From Leptospira biflexa (lineage in GTDB: Bacteria > Spirochaetota > UBA4802 > UB4802): a stretch of DNA of 61,870 bases. Position 1 is the first letter of the stretch; the number at the start of each line of letters is the position of its first letter. Of the stretch, positions 24,401 to 32,840 are shown in pieces. The notes under the pieces are model-generated. The model did not search any database. It saw only the letters and a program-made list of their open reading frames with translations, and had not been told where the DNA came from. The translations under genes were made by a program, and so were the position numbers. The DNA lies in NCBI GenBank assembly GCA_020721905.1, contig DYLU01000009.1, positions 1 through 61,870 on the forward strand, given 5' to 3'.

Positions 24401-26346
24401 TATGGCTGATACATCTGTGGATTTAATTTCTTTGCAGTGGCAGCATACCGGTAAATCCTGTCAGGCTCAAAGTGCCACCCTGTTGCAGCCTGCATTGCCG
24501 TATATGTCTGCACATCTTTACCAAATGCAGCAGTGATATCATTGTATACATACAGCTCTTTTTGTATTTCTTTTAATTTTGCATTGTACCCTTCCAGCTT
24601 TGCTTTATCGCTGGCAAGAGACGTTGGCTCATTGACAGCCTTGCCTTTCTTTTTATCTTCTATAAGTTTTGCATACCTTTTCTGAATTGTACTGACATCA
24701 TCGTGAACGGTTTTTATCAACGGCATCAAAGAATGCAGTCCAACAGTGTGTATGGCTAACCGCGTTAATTTCTGCTCTGCCTGCTCAATTGAATGAAACA
24801 TCTTATATGCAAGCAGGGCATCGTATTCCTTAACTGCATCCCCATACATTCTGTTCCATATATACGTATCAACAAGCCCTTTTCGTAAATTGATATCGTC
24901 AGGATTTTTTACCAGTGCTTCTTTATAGCTTTCTATTAAAGCTCTACGTTCTTTTGCAAGCTCATCTTTAACATCAAGTGATATGCCCGATAGCTCTGGA
25001 TATAAATCCACAATCTGTCTTGCATCATTAATTATTTTACCCGCTTTTGCATTTTCGCCCAAATCAAGATATACCTTGGCTAATTTCTTGTAAGCTGATA
25101 TCTGTTTTTCATTTATATCAATGATGCGGTAATACTGCCGTATGGCATCATATGACCTTCCGGACCAGTAATAATTGTCGCCTAAAACCTCAAGCACTTC
25201 AACATTAGCTGGCGCTATGGCTTCAGCCTTTTCAAATGTGGTGATAGCTCTGTTCATTTCGCCTTTCCACGAATACTGTGTACCCAGTGAAATATACGCA
25301 TCCACATTTTCGGGATCTATTGCGATTATTTCCTGATAATACTTTATTGCTTCATCGTAGCGGTTGTTCCATCCTGCCAGCACTGAAAGAAGCTTTCGTG
25401 CTGTTATGTTCTTTTCATCTATTGATATGATATTTTTATATTCACTGATGGCTGCATCTAATTGATCGGACCATGAATAAAATGCTGCCAGCTGCAATCT
25501 TATATCTATATCACGCGGATTTTTTTCTAAATATTTCTTCAGCAAAAATATAGCTTTATTATAATCATACAGCCATCCATATATCTGAACAAGAGTAAAC
25601 AGTGCTTCCCTATCGCTGATATTTGCACGCAATTTTTTTTCATAAAACTCAGGGGAATTAAACAATATGCCATCACCCGGAGTGGCAAAATCTTTTGGTG
25701 CAACCTCAGGGAAATCCATAAGCTGTGTTATACCCGTACTGTATTGGGGCAGTAATAAAATGGTATCAATATAAAAGTAGTAATCCCAGCCACTGCTTCT
25801 TTTTTGTTTTACTCGGACCGTGAGGGTGTGTTTACCGGCATTGAGTGTACCACTTGCAATTTTTACCCAGTAGAATCCACCAATACCATAAAAACTTTTT
25901 ACATAAACATTTTCAGCCGAAGCTGCCTGAAATGGGCCATTATCAATCTTCCATTCAATGGGTGATGCATAGCCTGGCCTGTCCTTATATGCTGATCCGG
26001 GCGGTGTACATCCCATCCACAGATCATACTCCTTGGTATGGGTAACGTAAAAAACATAGTTGGCAAAATAACCGTCCTGTGGGGGATCAACATCCTTTGA
26101 GAGCTGCAGTGCAAACTTATTACTGCAGAAAAAGTTATAAATGGGTTCACGGGCAAAATTAGTTGATACTGCATGCTCCCCTTCAATCCATATATAGTTT
26201 TTATATGTTATCTTAGAAGTGCGGATTGTTTCATTGCCCTGAGCATTATCTGTAACATTATCTGTAAATTGTGCATAGGTTATAGCTGCTAAAATGAGTG
26301 CACATGGTATTGCAAAAAATATCATTAATGTTTTTTTTGTTTTCAT
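21418..26346 (-). CDS. 1642-residue TPR, outer-membrane barrel, FlgD-Ig-like and OmpA-domain protein
   Basis: Domains in order: signal peptide (1-25); carbohydrate-binding-like jelly roll (about 45-205, IWIEGEHAV, YYFYIDTILLLP); TPRs (about 235-440, such as AIKYYQEIIAIDPENVDAYI); a helical middle (to about 700); more TPRs (about 780-865); about 330 residues of barrel-like strands (RTRYGIGISGLYEPGQYFTI onward); three FlgD/CHU_C-like Ig repeats (TPDGDGRDDFATL, FSPNGDKIKDTVSF) each with a WDG turn; and a C-terminal OmpA-like peptidoglycan-binding domain (INIVAYTDAQGSRQSNMALS). The TPR-plus-barrel layout recalls PelB/BcsC exporters, with extra modules. It is co-transcribed with the lipoprotein and the DUF2194 protein. 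Confidence 0.8.
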   Translation of the reverse strand: MKTKKTLMIFFAIPCALILAAITYAQFTDNVTDNAQGNETIRTSKITYKNYIWIEGEHAVSTNFAREPIYNFFCSNKFALQLSKDVDPPQDGYFANYVFYVTHTKEYDLWMGCTPPGSAYKDRPGYASPIEWKIDNGPFQAASAENVYVKSFYGIGGFYWVKIASGTLNAGKHTLTVRVKQKRSSGWDYYFYIDTILLLPQYSTGITQLMDFPEVAPKDFATPGDGILFNSPEFYEKKLRANISDREALFTLVQIYGWLYDYNKAIFLLKKYLEKNPRDIDIRLQLAAFYSWSDQLDAAISEYKNIISIDEKNITARKLLSVLAGWNNRYDEAIKYYQEIIAIDPENVDAYISLGTQYSWKGEMNRAITTFEKAEAIAPANVEVLEVLGDNYYWSGRSYDAIRQYYRIIDINEKQISAYKKLAKVYLDLGENAKAGKIINDARQIVDLYPELSGISLDVKDELAKERRALIESYKEALVKNPDDINLRKGLVDTYIWNRMYGDAVKEYDALLAYKMFHSIEQAEQKLTRLAIHTVGLHSLMPLIKTVHDDVSTIQKRYAKLIEDKKKGKAVNEPTSLASDKAKLEGYNAKLKEIQKELYVYNDITAAFGKDVQTYTAMQAATGWHFEPDRIYRYAATAKKLNPQMYQPYKVQGTIDLLYGKPSNAVSSFESVKKLAVAAEFPGLPLAYAQTKKYNDAIVLLEGSLQSKKISTAYKNDIEQILSLAKLNKAEISSQGSLQDIEVLLENANSLLDSIGEDIDQKLSFGLATMRNVYEKQFLDLELDNARIYKEIANFYLQNGNYNASREYYSNILKVQPLNVEANFAMGNINELLGYWKDAKENYEICINAQPDFEHARKAHYELQKQHAPSITGNGIYFSDNIRTRYGIGISGLYEPGQYFTIQAGYEFTKQTDSGGIATTGQLFYPSDGNVTMHKAFAEIAVPLRFLYMRLFAHLGGNMYSGTVDYNNPLYDTSLNYMSLSYGAGFWWMPPGTGITIKVAYSHDDENDLSQSLKMKFRDAITYTMIEGLVDINFSEYDFPLSKSLFWYNSVQYRMMSDSNTRLSSYNQLTVRVYRMLQWNMFFDIAGIYSYEDTKFSQYSSGDILLVPYWAPEGVSYYGPMAKVSQQVENLFGGNFVYSLFFQYLYNSLEQTTMMPGISISYNWDKLKVFAEYTYSNVTLPDSTTDETYISNDLKFGVTGQFFTIYTPKGAGGKPVLFVSENPTLITPDGDGRDDFATLSLTAFDEKGIQQWWIEILNEKGEKIQEYSLAGPVPGTFRWDGTARNNVLANEGKYYVQLTIQNSAGEKFSSKKQEIVLSTSKRAVALTPSYLKFSPNGDKIKDTVSFIIQATDKKNVASWFVSISSKNKLVKTIKGNDFIPYDVLWDGLDDNLKTVPDGEYSAALTVKYDDGIVVKSPATAVSVVTRVAVDIKVEANEVIPLQTTLRITPSVNGDVAQWQIRFMRDDGAVVKVINGAGIPPKVISWDGTDDKGEPAVYNMQLEAQMEITDDAGNTAVSKKVPFMVGFLIKQDKGKRVVYMFNQDTIFKGRSDELTVNGVLILDQLAGKLTKMGGFTRINIVAYTDAQGSRQSNMALSQKQAAVIAERLKNLSAEIKTVGAGSELQYLKDKPSKWDVRYEIELY

Positions 26347-26374
26347 ATATACCTCTTTATCCCCATATGTTACC

Positions 26375-27445
26375 TTACTTTACTAATTTTTGAAGTATCA
26401 TTATTGCCTGCAATCCGGTTACCGATTCATCAGGATATGCATCCTGGCTCAGGGAGGCACTCATAATACCTAAATCAACAGCCAGGCGCATAGCACTATA
26501 ATACACATTATCATTTTTTATATCATTGAAAAAAGGAGGTGATTCATTTTTAAATTTTGACCGCAACCCTTCATTATTCCGTGATACTACTAAAAAATCC
26601 TCAACAATCTTTGCCATCTCACCACGGGATACTACCATAAATGGTTCAAATACACTACCCTGAATATACGAAAATAAGCCCCTGCCGCGTAAAGAAACAA
26701 TTGCATTCTTATACCGGGATTTTTCCAGATCAATAAAATTGGCATCAAGCGGCTTTGCAGCAGAAATATACTTTTGCAATTCAAATATTTCATACATTAT
26801 ATATGCAAGCTTATCCCTTGTCATTGTTGGCTCAAGAATAACGTCAGATACTTTTGCCACATTGATGGACAATGTCTTTATACGGGATATAACTTCAAGC
26901 CGGTTGGCAGCAACAACCTGTAATTCCCTATTAAGCAATAAGGCTTTTGTGTAACTCTCACGTGCCCTGTCATAGTCTGCCTTGAAAAAATAAGCATCGC
27001 CGGTTGTGATATACGCCATAGGGTTTTCCGATACATCCAGTGACTTTATTATATCAAGCGCATCCTGTGCACCCAATTTCCCTTTTGTAGCAAGCAGTAA
27101 ACGTGCCTGTATAATTACCCCCAGTGGATTATTACCCGATGGCAATGACTGTGCAAGTTCAACCTGTGCTGTTGCATCCTGATAGTTCCCTTTTAGAAAA
27201 TAATAGTAGGCCAGTAAAGCAGCTGCAGCTGGATCAGATTTTTTTTCTTTTAACAGTTCACCCTGCCGCTGCATCAAAAGAGCATAGGCTTTGTTGATAA
27301 GCTTGTCTTTTTGTACAGGATTCTCCAGTGATTCCGCACTGGTTAAATTTTTATATATAAGTTCATAATCCTTTTGCGGGCTCTGCTTTATTAATTGCCC
27401 GCAGGAAATAAAAAATATGAGTATGAAAATAAATATCTTTTTCAT
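26375..27445 (-). CDS. Lipoprotein with TPR repeats and SLH-like C-terminus
   Basis: 356 residues. A lipoprotein signal peptide ends at FFISCGQ (lipobox Cys near residue 16). TPR-like helices follow (LLAYYYFLKGNYQDATAQVE, AYITTGDAYFFKADYDRARE). The C-terminal 180 residues look like S-layer-homology repeats (MTRDKLAYIMYEIF, VVSRGEMAKIVEDF, DESVTGLQAIMILQKL). It is the first gene of a three-gene unit, 28 bp before the giant TPR/barrel gene. TPR lipoproteins commonly serve as scaffolds in envelope polysaccharide export, the likely role here (inference). Confidence 0.75.
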   Translation of the reverse strand: MKKIFIFILIFFISCGQLIKQSPQKDYELIYKNLTSAESLENPVQKDKLINKAYALLMQRQGELLKEKKSDPAAAALLAYYYFLKGNYQDATAQVELAQSLPSGNNPLGVIIQARLLLATKGKLGAQDALDIIKSLDVSENPMAYITTGDAYFFKADYDRARESYTKALLLNRELQVVAANRLEVISRIKTLSINVAKVSDVILEPTMTRDKLAYIMYEIFELQKYISAAKPLDANFIDLEKSRYKNAIVSLRGRGLFSYIQGSVFEPFMVVSRGEMAKIVEDFLVVSRNNEGLRSKFKNESPPFFNDIKNDNVYYSAMRLAVDLGIMSASLSQDAYPDESVTGLQAIMILQKLVK

Positions 27446-27607
27446 AGCACACCACCATCATATTATTTACACAATTTACGAAGTATTATCAACAAATTAT
27501 ACTAAAAATAAATAACTTTTTACAAGAAAAATAATGATAATTTTTAAATATAATATACCATCACAGCCTGAAAAAAATCGTGCTCTGTGGTAATAATCTT
27601 TTTTTCA

Positions 27608-28276
27608 TCAATAATAGCAGGATACGGCAAACAGAAGCTGTGCAGGTGCATATAATGACCAGGTGACAACAGTGCTATGAGGAATCCTGTATACAAACTG
27701 GTTAAATGCAAGAACACCGTCAGATATGGCAAAAAGGATTGCGGCTATGGTTACAATAGCACCCCGGGGATATTCATTTTTAATAAACGTACCAATAGAA
27801 AGCAACAATACCATGCATAAAACAAGCATATACAGTATGACCGGAACATATAATTTGCCTTTTGCTTTGTGAATTATCAGATAATACAAAAGGAAAATTG
27901 TAAGAATAACCATCATAATAATTACATCAATGATTTCAAAATGATAATTAATACTCAGCGCATACACATAACACATATGGGTTAATAAAAAGAAAAAAAG
28001 GCCATGAATGAAAAAGCTGATCTCTTCAATCATGAGAAAGGTATCTGCAATTAACGCAAATACAAGTCCTGCAATGATAAAAATATTATATACAGTAAAG
28101 CCACGGACATATGACAGATACAATGCAACAACAATGATTAAATAGGTGATAAGGGGGGTAAAAATATATTTTAGCTTCAAAATCTTTTTAAAAGCCACTA
28201 TCTCACGTAGTATAAAAATAATAAAAAATATAGCAACAAGATATGCAATATTCGTCTGCACAATAATATCAGGCAT
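27608..28276 (-). CDS. YhhN/TMEM86 family protein (lysoplasmalogenase-like)
   Basis: 222 residues with about eight membrane helices. The YhhN pattern is visible: AGLVFALIADTFLMI, FFIHGLFFFLLTHMCYVYAL and AILFAISDGVLAFNQFV, with the paired acidic residues in the helices that characterise the family. Characterised members hydrolyse the vinyl ether bond of lysoplasmalogens. A role in ether lipid turnover is therefore possible but not proven. It follows csrA by 44 bp and may be read from the flagellar transcript. Confidence 0.8.
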   Translation of the reverse strand: MPDIIVQTNIAYLVAIFFIIFILREIVAFKKILKLKYIFTPLITYLIIVVALYLSYVRGFTVYNIFIIAGLVFALIADTFLMIEEISFFIHGLFFFLLTHMCYVYALSINYHFEIIDVIIMMVILTIFLLYYLIIHKAKGKLYVPVILYMLVLCMVLLLSIGTFIKNEYPRGAIVTIAAILFAISDGVLAFNQFVYRIPHSTVVTWSLYAPAQLLFAVSCYY

Positions 28277-28320
28277 ACTGTTTCCTCTCTACATCCATCA
28301 AAATGGTTGGGGGGTAAGCA

Positions 28321-28593
28321 TTAATACTTATTTTTTGGATTGTCAATGTTTTTTTCTTTGTGCGTCTGTAATATATCGGTAATATCTTTCAGTGTATCAG
28401 GCTTAACCTGCGACTGCATTGCTGCTATATTTTCTTTCTGGATTTCATCATATATCTCTTTGCGATGAACAGCAACAGATTTTGGTGCCTTGATTCCCAG
28501 TTTAACCTGATCACCCTTGATATCAATAATGACTATCTCAATATCATCGCCAATCATAATGCTTTCGTTTACTTTTCGCGCCAGTACCAGCAT
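28321..28593 (-). CDS. csrA: Carbon storage regulator / translational repressor CsrA
   Basis: 90 residues. The conserved CsrA core [40 protein letters not shown] is complete, including the RNA-binding first strand and VHRKEIY. The last 35 residues are a longer tail than the 61-residue Escherichia coli protein. CsrA binds GGA motifs in mRNA leaders and controls flagellin translation. It starts 4 bp after fliW, whose product sequesters CsrA, a pairing well known in spirochaetes and bacilli. Confidence 0.97.
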   Translation of the reverse strand: MLVLARKVNESIMIGDDIEIVIIDIKGDQVKLGIKAPKSVAVHRKEIYDEIQKENIAAMQSQVKPDTLKDITDILQTHKEKNIDNPKNKY

Positions 28594-28597
28594 GCAA

Positions 28598-29050
28598 TCA
28601 CCCCTTCACCTGTGTTTTTTTTATCTCTTCCAGGATGTAATGGCGCACCGAATATTTATCGCTTAATGATATGGCCTGTTTACCTTTTCGGGTTTTGGGA
28701 TTAATAAGGACAGGCCCCTGCAGATTGGCTGTCATTCTGGAAGGGTCTTCCGGTATGGTAACTATCGCAAACACTATAACTTCATCAGGACTTTTTGCAC
28801 CTATATCCTCTAAATCTTCCGGCATAACATTCAGTTCATACTGCACCATAAAATCTATTGGCCGTATAATCACAAACGCTAAATCAGGTTCATCATACGC
28901 CTGCAGCCATTTAAACGGAGATTTTTCACTGGCATCCAGAATGACAAATTGTTTAATGTCCTCAAAACCGTAAATGCCTTCAGGAAAATCAATAATCTGC
29001 CGTTCATCAACTTCAATTTGCCCAAATGGTTTTGTTGCTATTGTAACCAA
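28598..29050 (-). CDS. fliW: Flagellar assembly factor FliW
   Basis: About 150 residues. Signatures: [48 protein letters not shown] and [17 protein letters not shown]. FliW binds CsrA and flagellin in a partner switch that matches flagellin synthesis to export. The start is taken as TTG at 29050, which has GAAGAGG 8 nt upstream; a GTG at 29059 overlaps that element. The gene lies between flgL (24 bp upstream) and csrA (4 bp downstream). Confidence 0.95.
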   Translation of the reverse strand: MVTIATKPFGQIEVDERQIIDFPEGIYGFEDIKQFVILDASEKSPFKWLQAYDEPDLAFVIIRPIDFMVQYELNVMPEDLEDIGAKSPDEVIVFAIVTIPEDPSRMTANLQGPVLINPKTRKGKQAISLSDKYSVRHYILEEIKKTQVKG

Positions 29051-29074
29051 CGGTAGCACCTCTTCATAGCGTAA

Positions 29075-30337
29075 TTATCGCAGGAAATCCATCAGTGTTG
29101 GCTTAATTGATCGCGCACCAACCGCCAGTGCATAGTTGTGTACCGATTCAAGCCACCTGAAGTTCATTATGGTTTCAGGGAAATCAATTCCTTCAGATTT
29201 TGCCAGTATGTCAAGTATATTACTCTTTGCATATTCCGAACGTTTTGCCAGTTCTTCAATGCGGTTTTCCTTTGCACCCACCGCAGCAATGTGTCGCAAC
29301 ACATTATCAAGTGCCATATCAATGAGCCCCAAATCCCTGCCTCCTACCAGTTCCTGATCCCCTCGTACCAAATCGTCCCTGAGTTGAATCACCATGTCAA
29401 AGACTGACATGCCACTTACCGAAACTGTTGGGTCAACATTGTTTGGCGGGTTGGGAAAATCAGGATTCACCATGCCAGCATCGCGTAAAAATGTACCACT
29501 GCCTTCATCCTCAAGCCAGATAGCATGCGGAACCGTTGTTTCAAGTACCAAATTGTTACGCGCACCTATTGATGCTTTTACACTGAGACCAGCATTATTA
29601 ATCTTATCTATGACCATATCAATGGTATCGCCTGCAGCAACCTGAATTGAAACGCCATCAATCTTAAACGACTGTGTGGCAAGCGCTCTGTATTGTGACA
29701 CGTCTTTGTTAGCCGATAGCACCTGATTGGTTGCCCAGAATGCCCAGTTGCCGGGAACATTGACATCAAGGTATTCACCGGTAGCAACTTCACGCAGTAT
29801 CTTCCCCATATTGCCCCTATACTGCACGCCTATCATGGCATTGCCCTGATTGCCTGCAGTGAGTGTCTGATAGATGGGAACAAAGGGATCCGGTATATTT
29901 TCAGTGCCTGTCTGATAGCCACCAAAGATGGGCTTACCGGTGGCGCCCCTGATATTTGCAATGTTGACGAGTTCTTCCAGCATCTGATTGATTTCGGTTG
30001 CCGCGGCCTCCTTTCGTTCAAATGAAGTGTAGATGCCATGTGCCCCCTGAACTGCCAGAACACGCAGACGCTGAAAAATCCGTATGACCGATTGCAGCGC
30101 AGAATCAACTTCATTCAATTTTGATTTTGATTCATCAATGTTTTTAATATACTGCTCTATCTCAACCAGTGCAGTCCTGTACAGCATCTGATTGGTGGCA
30201 GCCACAGGATTATCGCGCGGGAACTGTACATTTTTCCCCGTAGCAAGCATATCCTGCATTTTATCCATTTCCTGCTGATGCTTATTCAGGTTGTATATCA
30301 TGGTGTTATTAATCATCTGATTGGTTACACGTTGCAT
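29075..30337 (-). CDS. flgL: Flagellar hook-associated protein 3 (FlgL)
   Basis: 420 residues with flagellin-like ends: MQRVTNQMINNTMIYNLNKH and ATGKNVQFPRDNPVAATNQM at the N-terminus, and a C-terminal helix EGIDFPETIMNFRWLESVHN. FlgL forms the hook-filament junction with FlgK. It is 3 bp downstream of flgK. The middle domain (about 170-330) is variable, as is normal for the family. Confidence 0.95.
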   Translation of the reverse strand: MQRVTNQMINNTMIYNLNKHQQEMDKMQDMLATGKNVQFPRDNPVAATNQMLYRTALVEIEQYIKNIDESKSKLNEVDSALQSVIRIFQRLRVLAVQGAHGIYTSFERKEAAATEINQMLEELVNIANIRGATGKPIFGGYQTGTENIPDPFVPIYQTLTAGNQGNAMIGVQYRGNMGKILREVATGEYLDVNVPGNWAFWATNQVLSANKDVSQYRALATQSFKIDGVSIQVAAGDTIDMVIDKINNAGLSVKASIGARNNLVLETTVPHAIWLEDEGSGTFLRDAGMVNPDFPNPPNNVDPTVSVSGMSVFDMVIQLRDDLVRGDQELVGGRDLGLIDMALDNVLRHIAAVGAKENRIEELAKRSEYAKSNILDILAKSEGIDFPETIMNFRWLESVHNYALAVGARSIKPTLMDFLR

Positions 30338-30340
30338 GGC

Positions 30341-32251
30341 TTATACCCCCTGGCCTAATTTGATGATAGTTTCAAGCATTCTGTCAATCATGGCAATCAC
30401 CCGCGCTGATGCATTGTAACCGTGCTGGAACTGTACCATGTTGGCCATCTCTTCATCCAGGTTAATTCCCGATACCGATTCGCGAAGATTGGCCAGATTT
30501 TTTAGTAACGTTTCCTGACTTGCAATTCTGTCTTTTGCTTCCTCACCCTGCGAACCAATGCGTGAAATAAGCGATGTATAGAAATCATTGAACGTTGCAT
30601 TTGAATCTATCATAGCATGCTTGTGCTTGAGTGCTGCCATTGCCAGTGCATTGGATCCATCACCAACACCATTGGATGTGTTGTAGTCGCCGGTACCACC
30701 CAAATCTTTTCCTTTTGCAGCAGCTATTGAATCAATATCGTATTTAATTGCATCATCAATATCCATGTACGAGGCAGGATTAAACATTGGCGTAATGGTG
30801 ATATGTTCTCGTGATGCAATTATCTTCCGTATATCATCCACCCTGCGATAATCAAAGGCACCCTGTGGACCTGACTCTTTCAAAATGCCGGCATACCCCA
30901 CTAACAGTTGCCCTGAATCTTCCAGGTGCCGTATAATAAAATTTTTCTTATCGGTATCTTCGGCGATAGTAGCTTTGAAAGCTAACTGGCTGTTGTGATT
31001 GATGTAACCCACAACGCCAATCTTTGCATCATTGACACGCTTGATCACATCAAACAGCGTATCAGTAGCATAATAATTTATCCTGATTTCCTGATCCAGC
31101 GCATTGTTCTTTACAAAAGTAAGCGTACCGGTAATCCCAATGGCAGCGGAAGCATCAACCTTATTGTTACCTGAGATTTTAAACAGTGCTGTTACATCAT
31201 TGATGCCATCATTGTTCAGGTCAAAGTTTCCTTCCACATTGTCGCTTACGGTGATGTGTTTAAAAAAATTATTATTTGTCTGATTGTTTTTCCCAAAGCC
31301 ATCGCGGTGCACTTCATTAATGAGGTCAGCCAGATTTATTGCAAAAGCATTGACATCGTTTATATTCTGGCGCAAAACCTCATCACGTATTGATATAAGA
31401 CCTGCTAACTCACCACTTTGAATATTAACATCAGTGAGCGTCTGTTTCCACAGTACCTTATACATACCATTATTGTCCGGATCCTCAATGGCAGATAGTG
31501 GCCTGAATACCTCGCCCTGCACCAGGTTTTCCCCGCCAATATAAACAATGAGCTCATCCTTATCCGTGCGGCTAACATTAATATTTATAAGCAAAGAGAG
31601 CCTTTCTATTAATGCATCACGCTTGTCTTTCAGGTCATTGGGATTGTCGCCCAGGGCTTCAGCCTTCAGTATTCGTTCATTTAAATCGCGGATAGTCTTA
31701 GCATATTCGTTTATTTGTTCCACGGTGTGCCCAATCTGCCTGTTTGCCTGTTTCTGAAGTTCATATAATTTACCATACACATATTTCACTTCATTTGCTA
31801 AAGCTATTGCCTTTTCCTTCACCACCTCACGGGTTGAACGCTCTTCTGGATATTTTGACAATTCCTGAAATCCTTCCCACAACGCATCCAGGCGGCTTCT
31901 AATTGACTGGTCTGATGGTTCATTATATACCATTTCAATCTGGTAGATAAAATCATTGCGCGCTTTCCAGTACCCGGATGCCTGCTTTTCAACCATGATA
32001 CGGTCATCAATAAATTCATCGCGGATGCGCTCTATCATTGCCACTTCACTGCCCTGACCAATATTGCCGGGCTGATTAGCCCTGTTTAAAGCCGGTACAT
32101 ACAATGGATCAGATGCCGTTATCACCACGCGCTGGCGTGAATATTCTTCATTTGCTGCATTTGAAATATTGTGCCCTGTAACATGCAATGCCTGCTGGTG
32201 AGCAAGTAACCCTTTTTTACCAATTTCTATTCCCATGAATGTCGAATTCAT
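30341..32251 (-). CDS. flgK: Flagellar hook-associated protein 1 (FlgK)
   Basis: 636 residues from the ATG at 32251 (MNSTFMGIEIGKKGLLAHQQ), preceded by GAGGTGG; a GTG at 32263 overlaps flgN and is less likely. The rod/hook N-motif is ALHVTGHNISNAANEEYSRQ, and the C-terminus has INLDEEMANMVQFQHGYNAS with ARVIAMIDRMLETII. FlgK joins hook and filament. flgN, encoding its export chaperone, is immediately upstream and flgL immediately downstream. Confidence 0.97.
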   Translation of the reverse strand: MNSTFMGIEIGKKGLLAHQQALHVTGHNISNAANEEYSRQRVVITASDPLYVPALNRANQPGNIGQGSEVAMIERIRDEFIDDRIMVEKQASGYWKARNDFIYQIEMVYNEPSDQSIRSRLDALWEGFQELSKYPEERSTREVVKEKAIALANEVKYVYGKLYELQKQANRQIGHTVEQINEYAKTIRDLNERILKAEALGDNPNDLKDKRDALIERLSLLININVSRTDKDELIVYIGGENLVQGEVFRPLSAIEDPDNNGMYKVLWKQTLTDVNIQSGELAGLISIRDEVLRQNINDVNAFAINLADLINEVHRDGFGKNNQTNNNFFKHITVSDNVEGNFDLNNDGINDVTALFKISGNNKVDASAAIGITGTLTFVKNNALDQEIRINYYATDTLFDVIKRVNDAKIGVVGYINHNSQLAFKATIAEDTDKKNFIIRHLEDSGQLLVGYAGILKESGPQGAFDYRRVDDIRKIIASREHITITPMFNPASYMDIDDAIKYDIDSIAAAKGKDLGGTGDYNTSNGVGDGSNALAMAALKHKHAMIDSNATFNDFYTSLISRIGSQGEEAKDRIASQETLLKNLANLRESVSGINLDEEMANMVQFQHGYNASARVIAMIDRMLETIIKLGQGV

Positions 32252-32259
32252 AAACCACC

Positions 32260-32754
32260 TCACACCGTTTTATTCATCAACACTGCCCCGCTGGCACTGC
32301 GTTTTGTCAATCCTTCCGGCCCATAGCCTGTTTCAACCGTTACTGCTTTTCGCAATGAAGTCAGGATTACATTAAAAAACTCTATATTATCATTTATAAG
32401 CTTCTTATTGGCTTCATGAAGGCGTGCAAATTTTTCAATAGTACTTTTAAGCACCTGAGCCTGCGCTACAAGATTTTTATTATCATGCGTTTGGGTTAGC
32501 GTAATAAAGTCCTTCAGCGTCATATCGTGTGGCTGAAACGCACGACCGGCTGCATGGGTTTTTATTAACTGTTGCCGTGATTTTTCCAGCTTTTCCAGAT
32601 TAAGGATTAATGTTTCCTGTTCCTTTGATAATGAAAAAAGCAAATCACCATTAAAGGCTGTTATAGCTTCTTTCTTCTGTTCTTCCAGCTGTACTAAATG
32701 GCTGTATATTTCCTGCTCCTGTGAAAGGATTGATTGCAGCTTATGGGTATTCAT
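32260..32754 (-). CDS. flgN: FlgN-like flagellar export chaperone
   Basis: 164 mostly helical residues (LQSILSQEQEIYSHLVQLEE, TLILNLEKLEKSRQQLIKTH), with the size and layout of FlgN, the chaperone for FlgK and FlgL. The C-terminal region contains GYGPEGLTKRSASGAVLMNK, a short conserved-looking tail in spirochaete FlgN-like proteins. AAGGAGGGAG precedes the ATG. Position directly before flgK supports the assignment; sequence similarity alone would be weak. Confidence 0.85.
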   Translation of the reverse strand: MNTHKLQSILSQEQEIYSHLVQLEEQKKEAITAFNGDLLFSLSKEQETLILNLEKLEKSRQQLIKTHAAGRAFQPHDMTLKDFITLTQTHDNKNLVAQAQVLKSTIEKFARLHEANKKLINDNIEFFNVILTSLRKAVTVETGYGPEGLTKRSASGAVLMNKTV

Positions 32755-32840
32755 GAACTCCCTCCTTGGATATAAGGATACTACTGTTCTCTATCGGAAT
32801 TTTTTGTCAGTTCATGAAGACTTTTTATTTGGCAGGTTAG

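Noticed and set aside
32770-32800. CCGATAG upstream of flgN as a sigma-28 -10 box
   Set aside because: No TAAA-type -35 element at the right distance; could not be supported.
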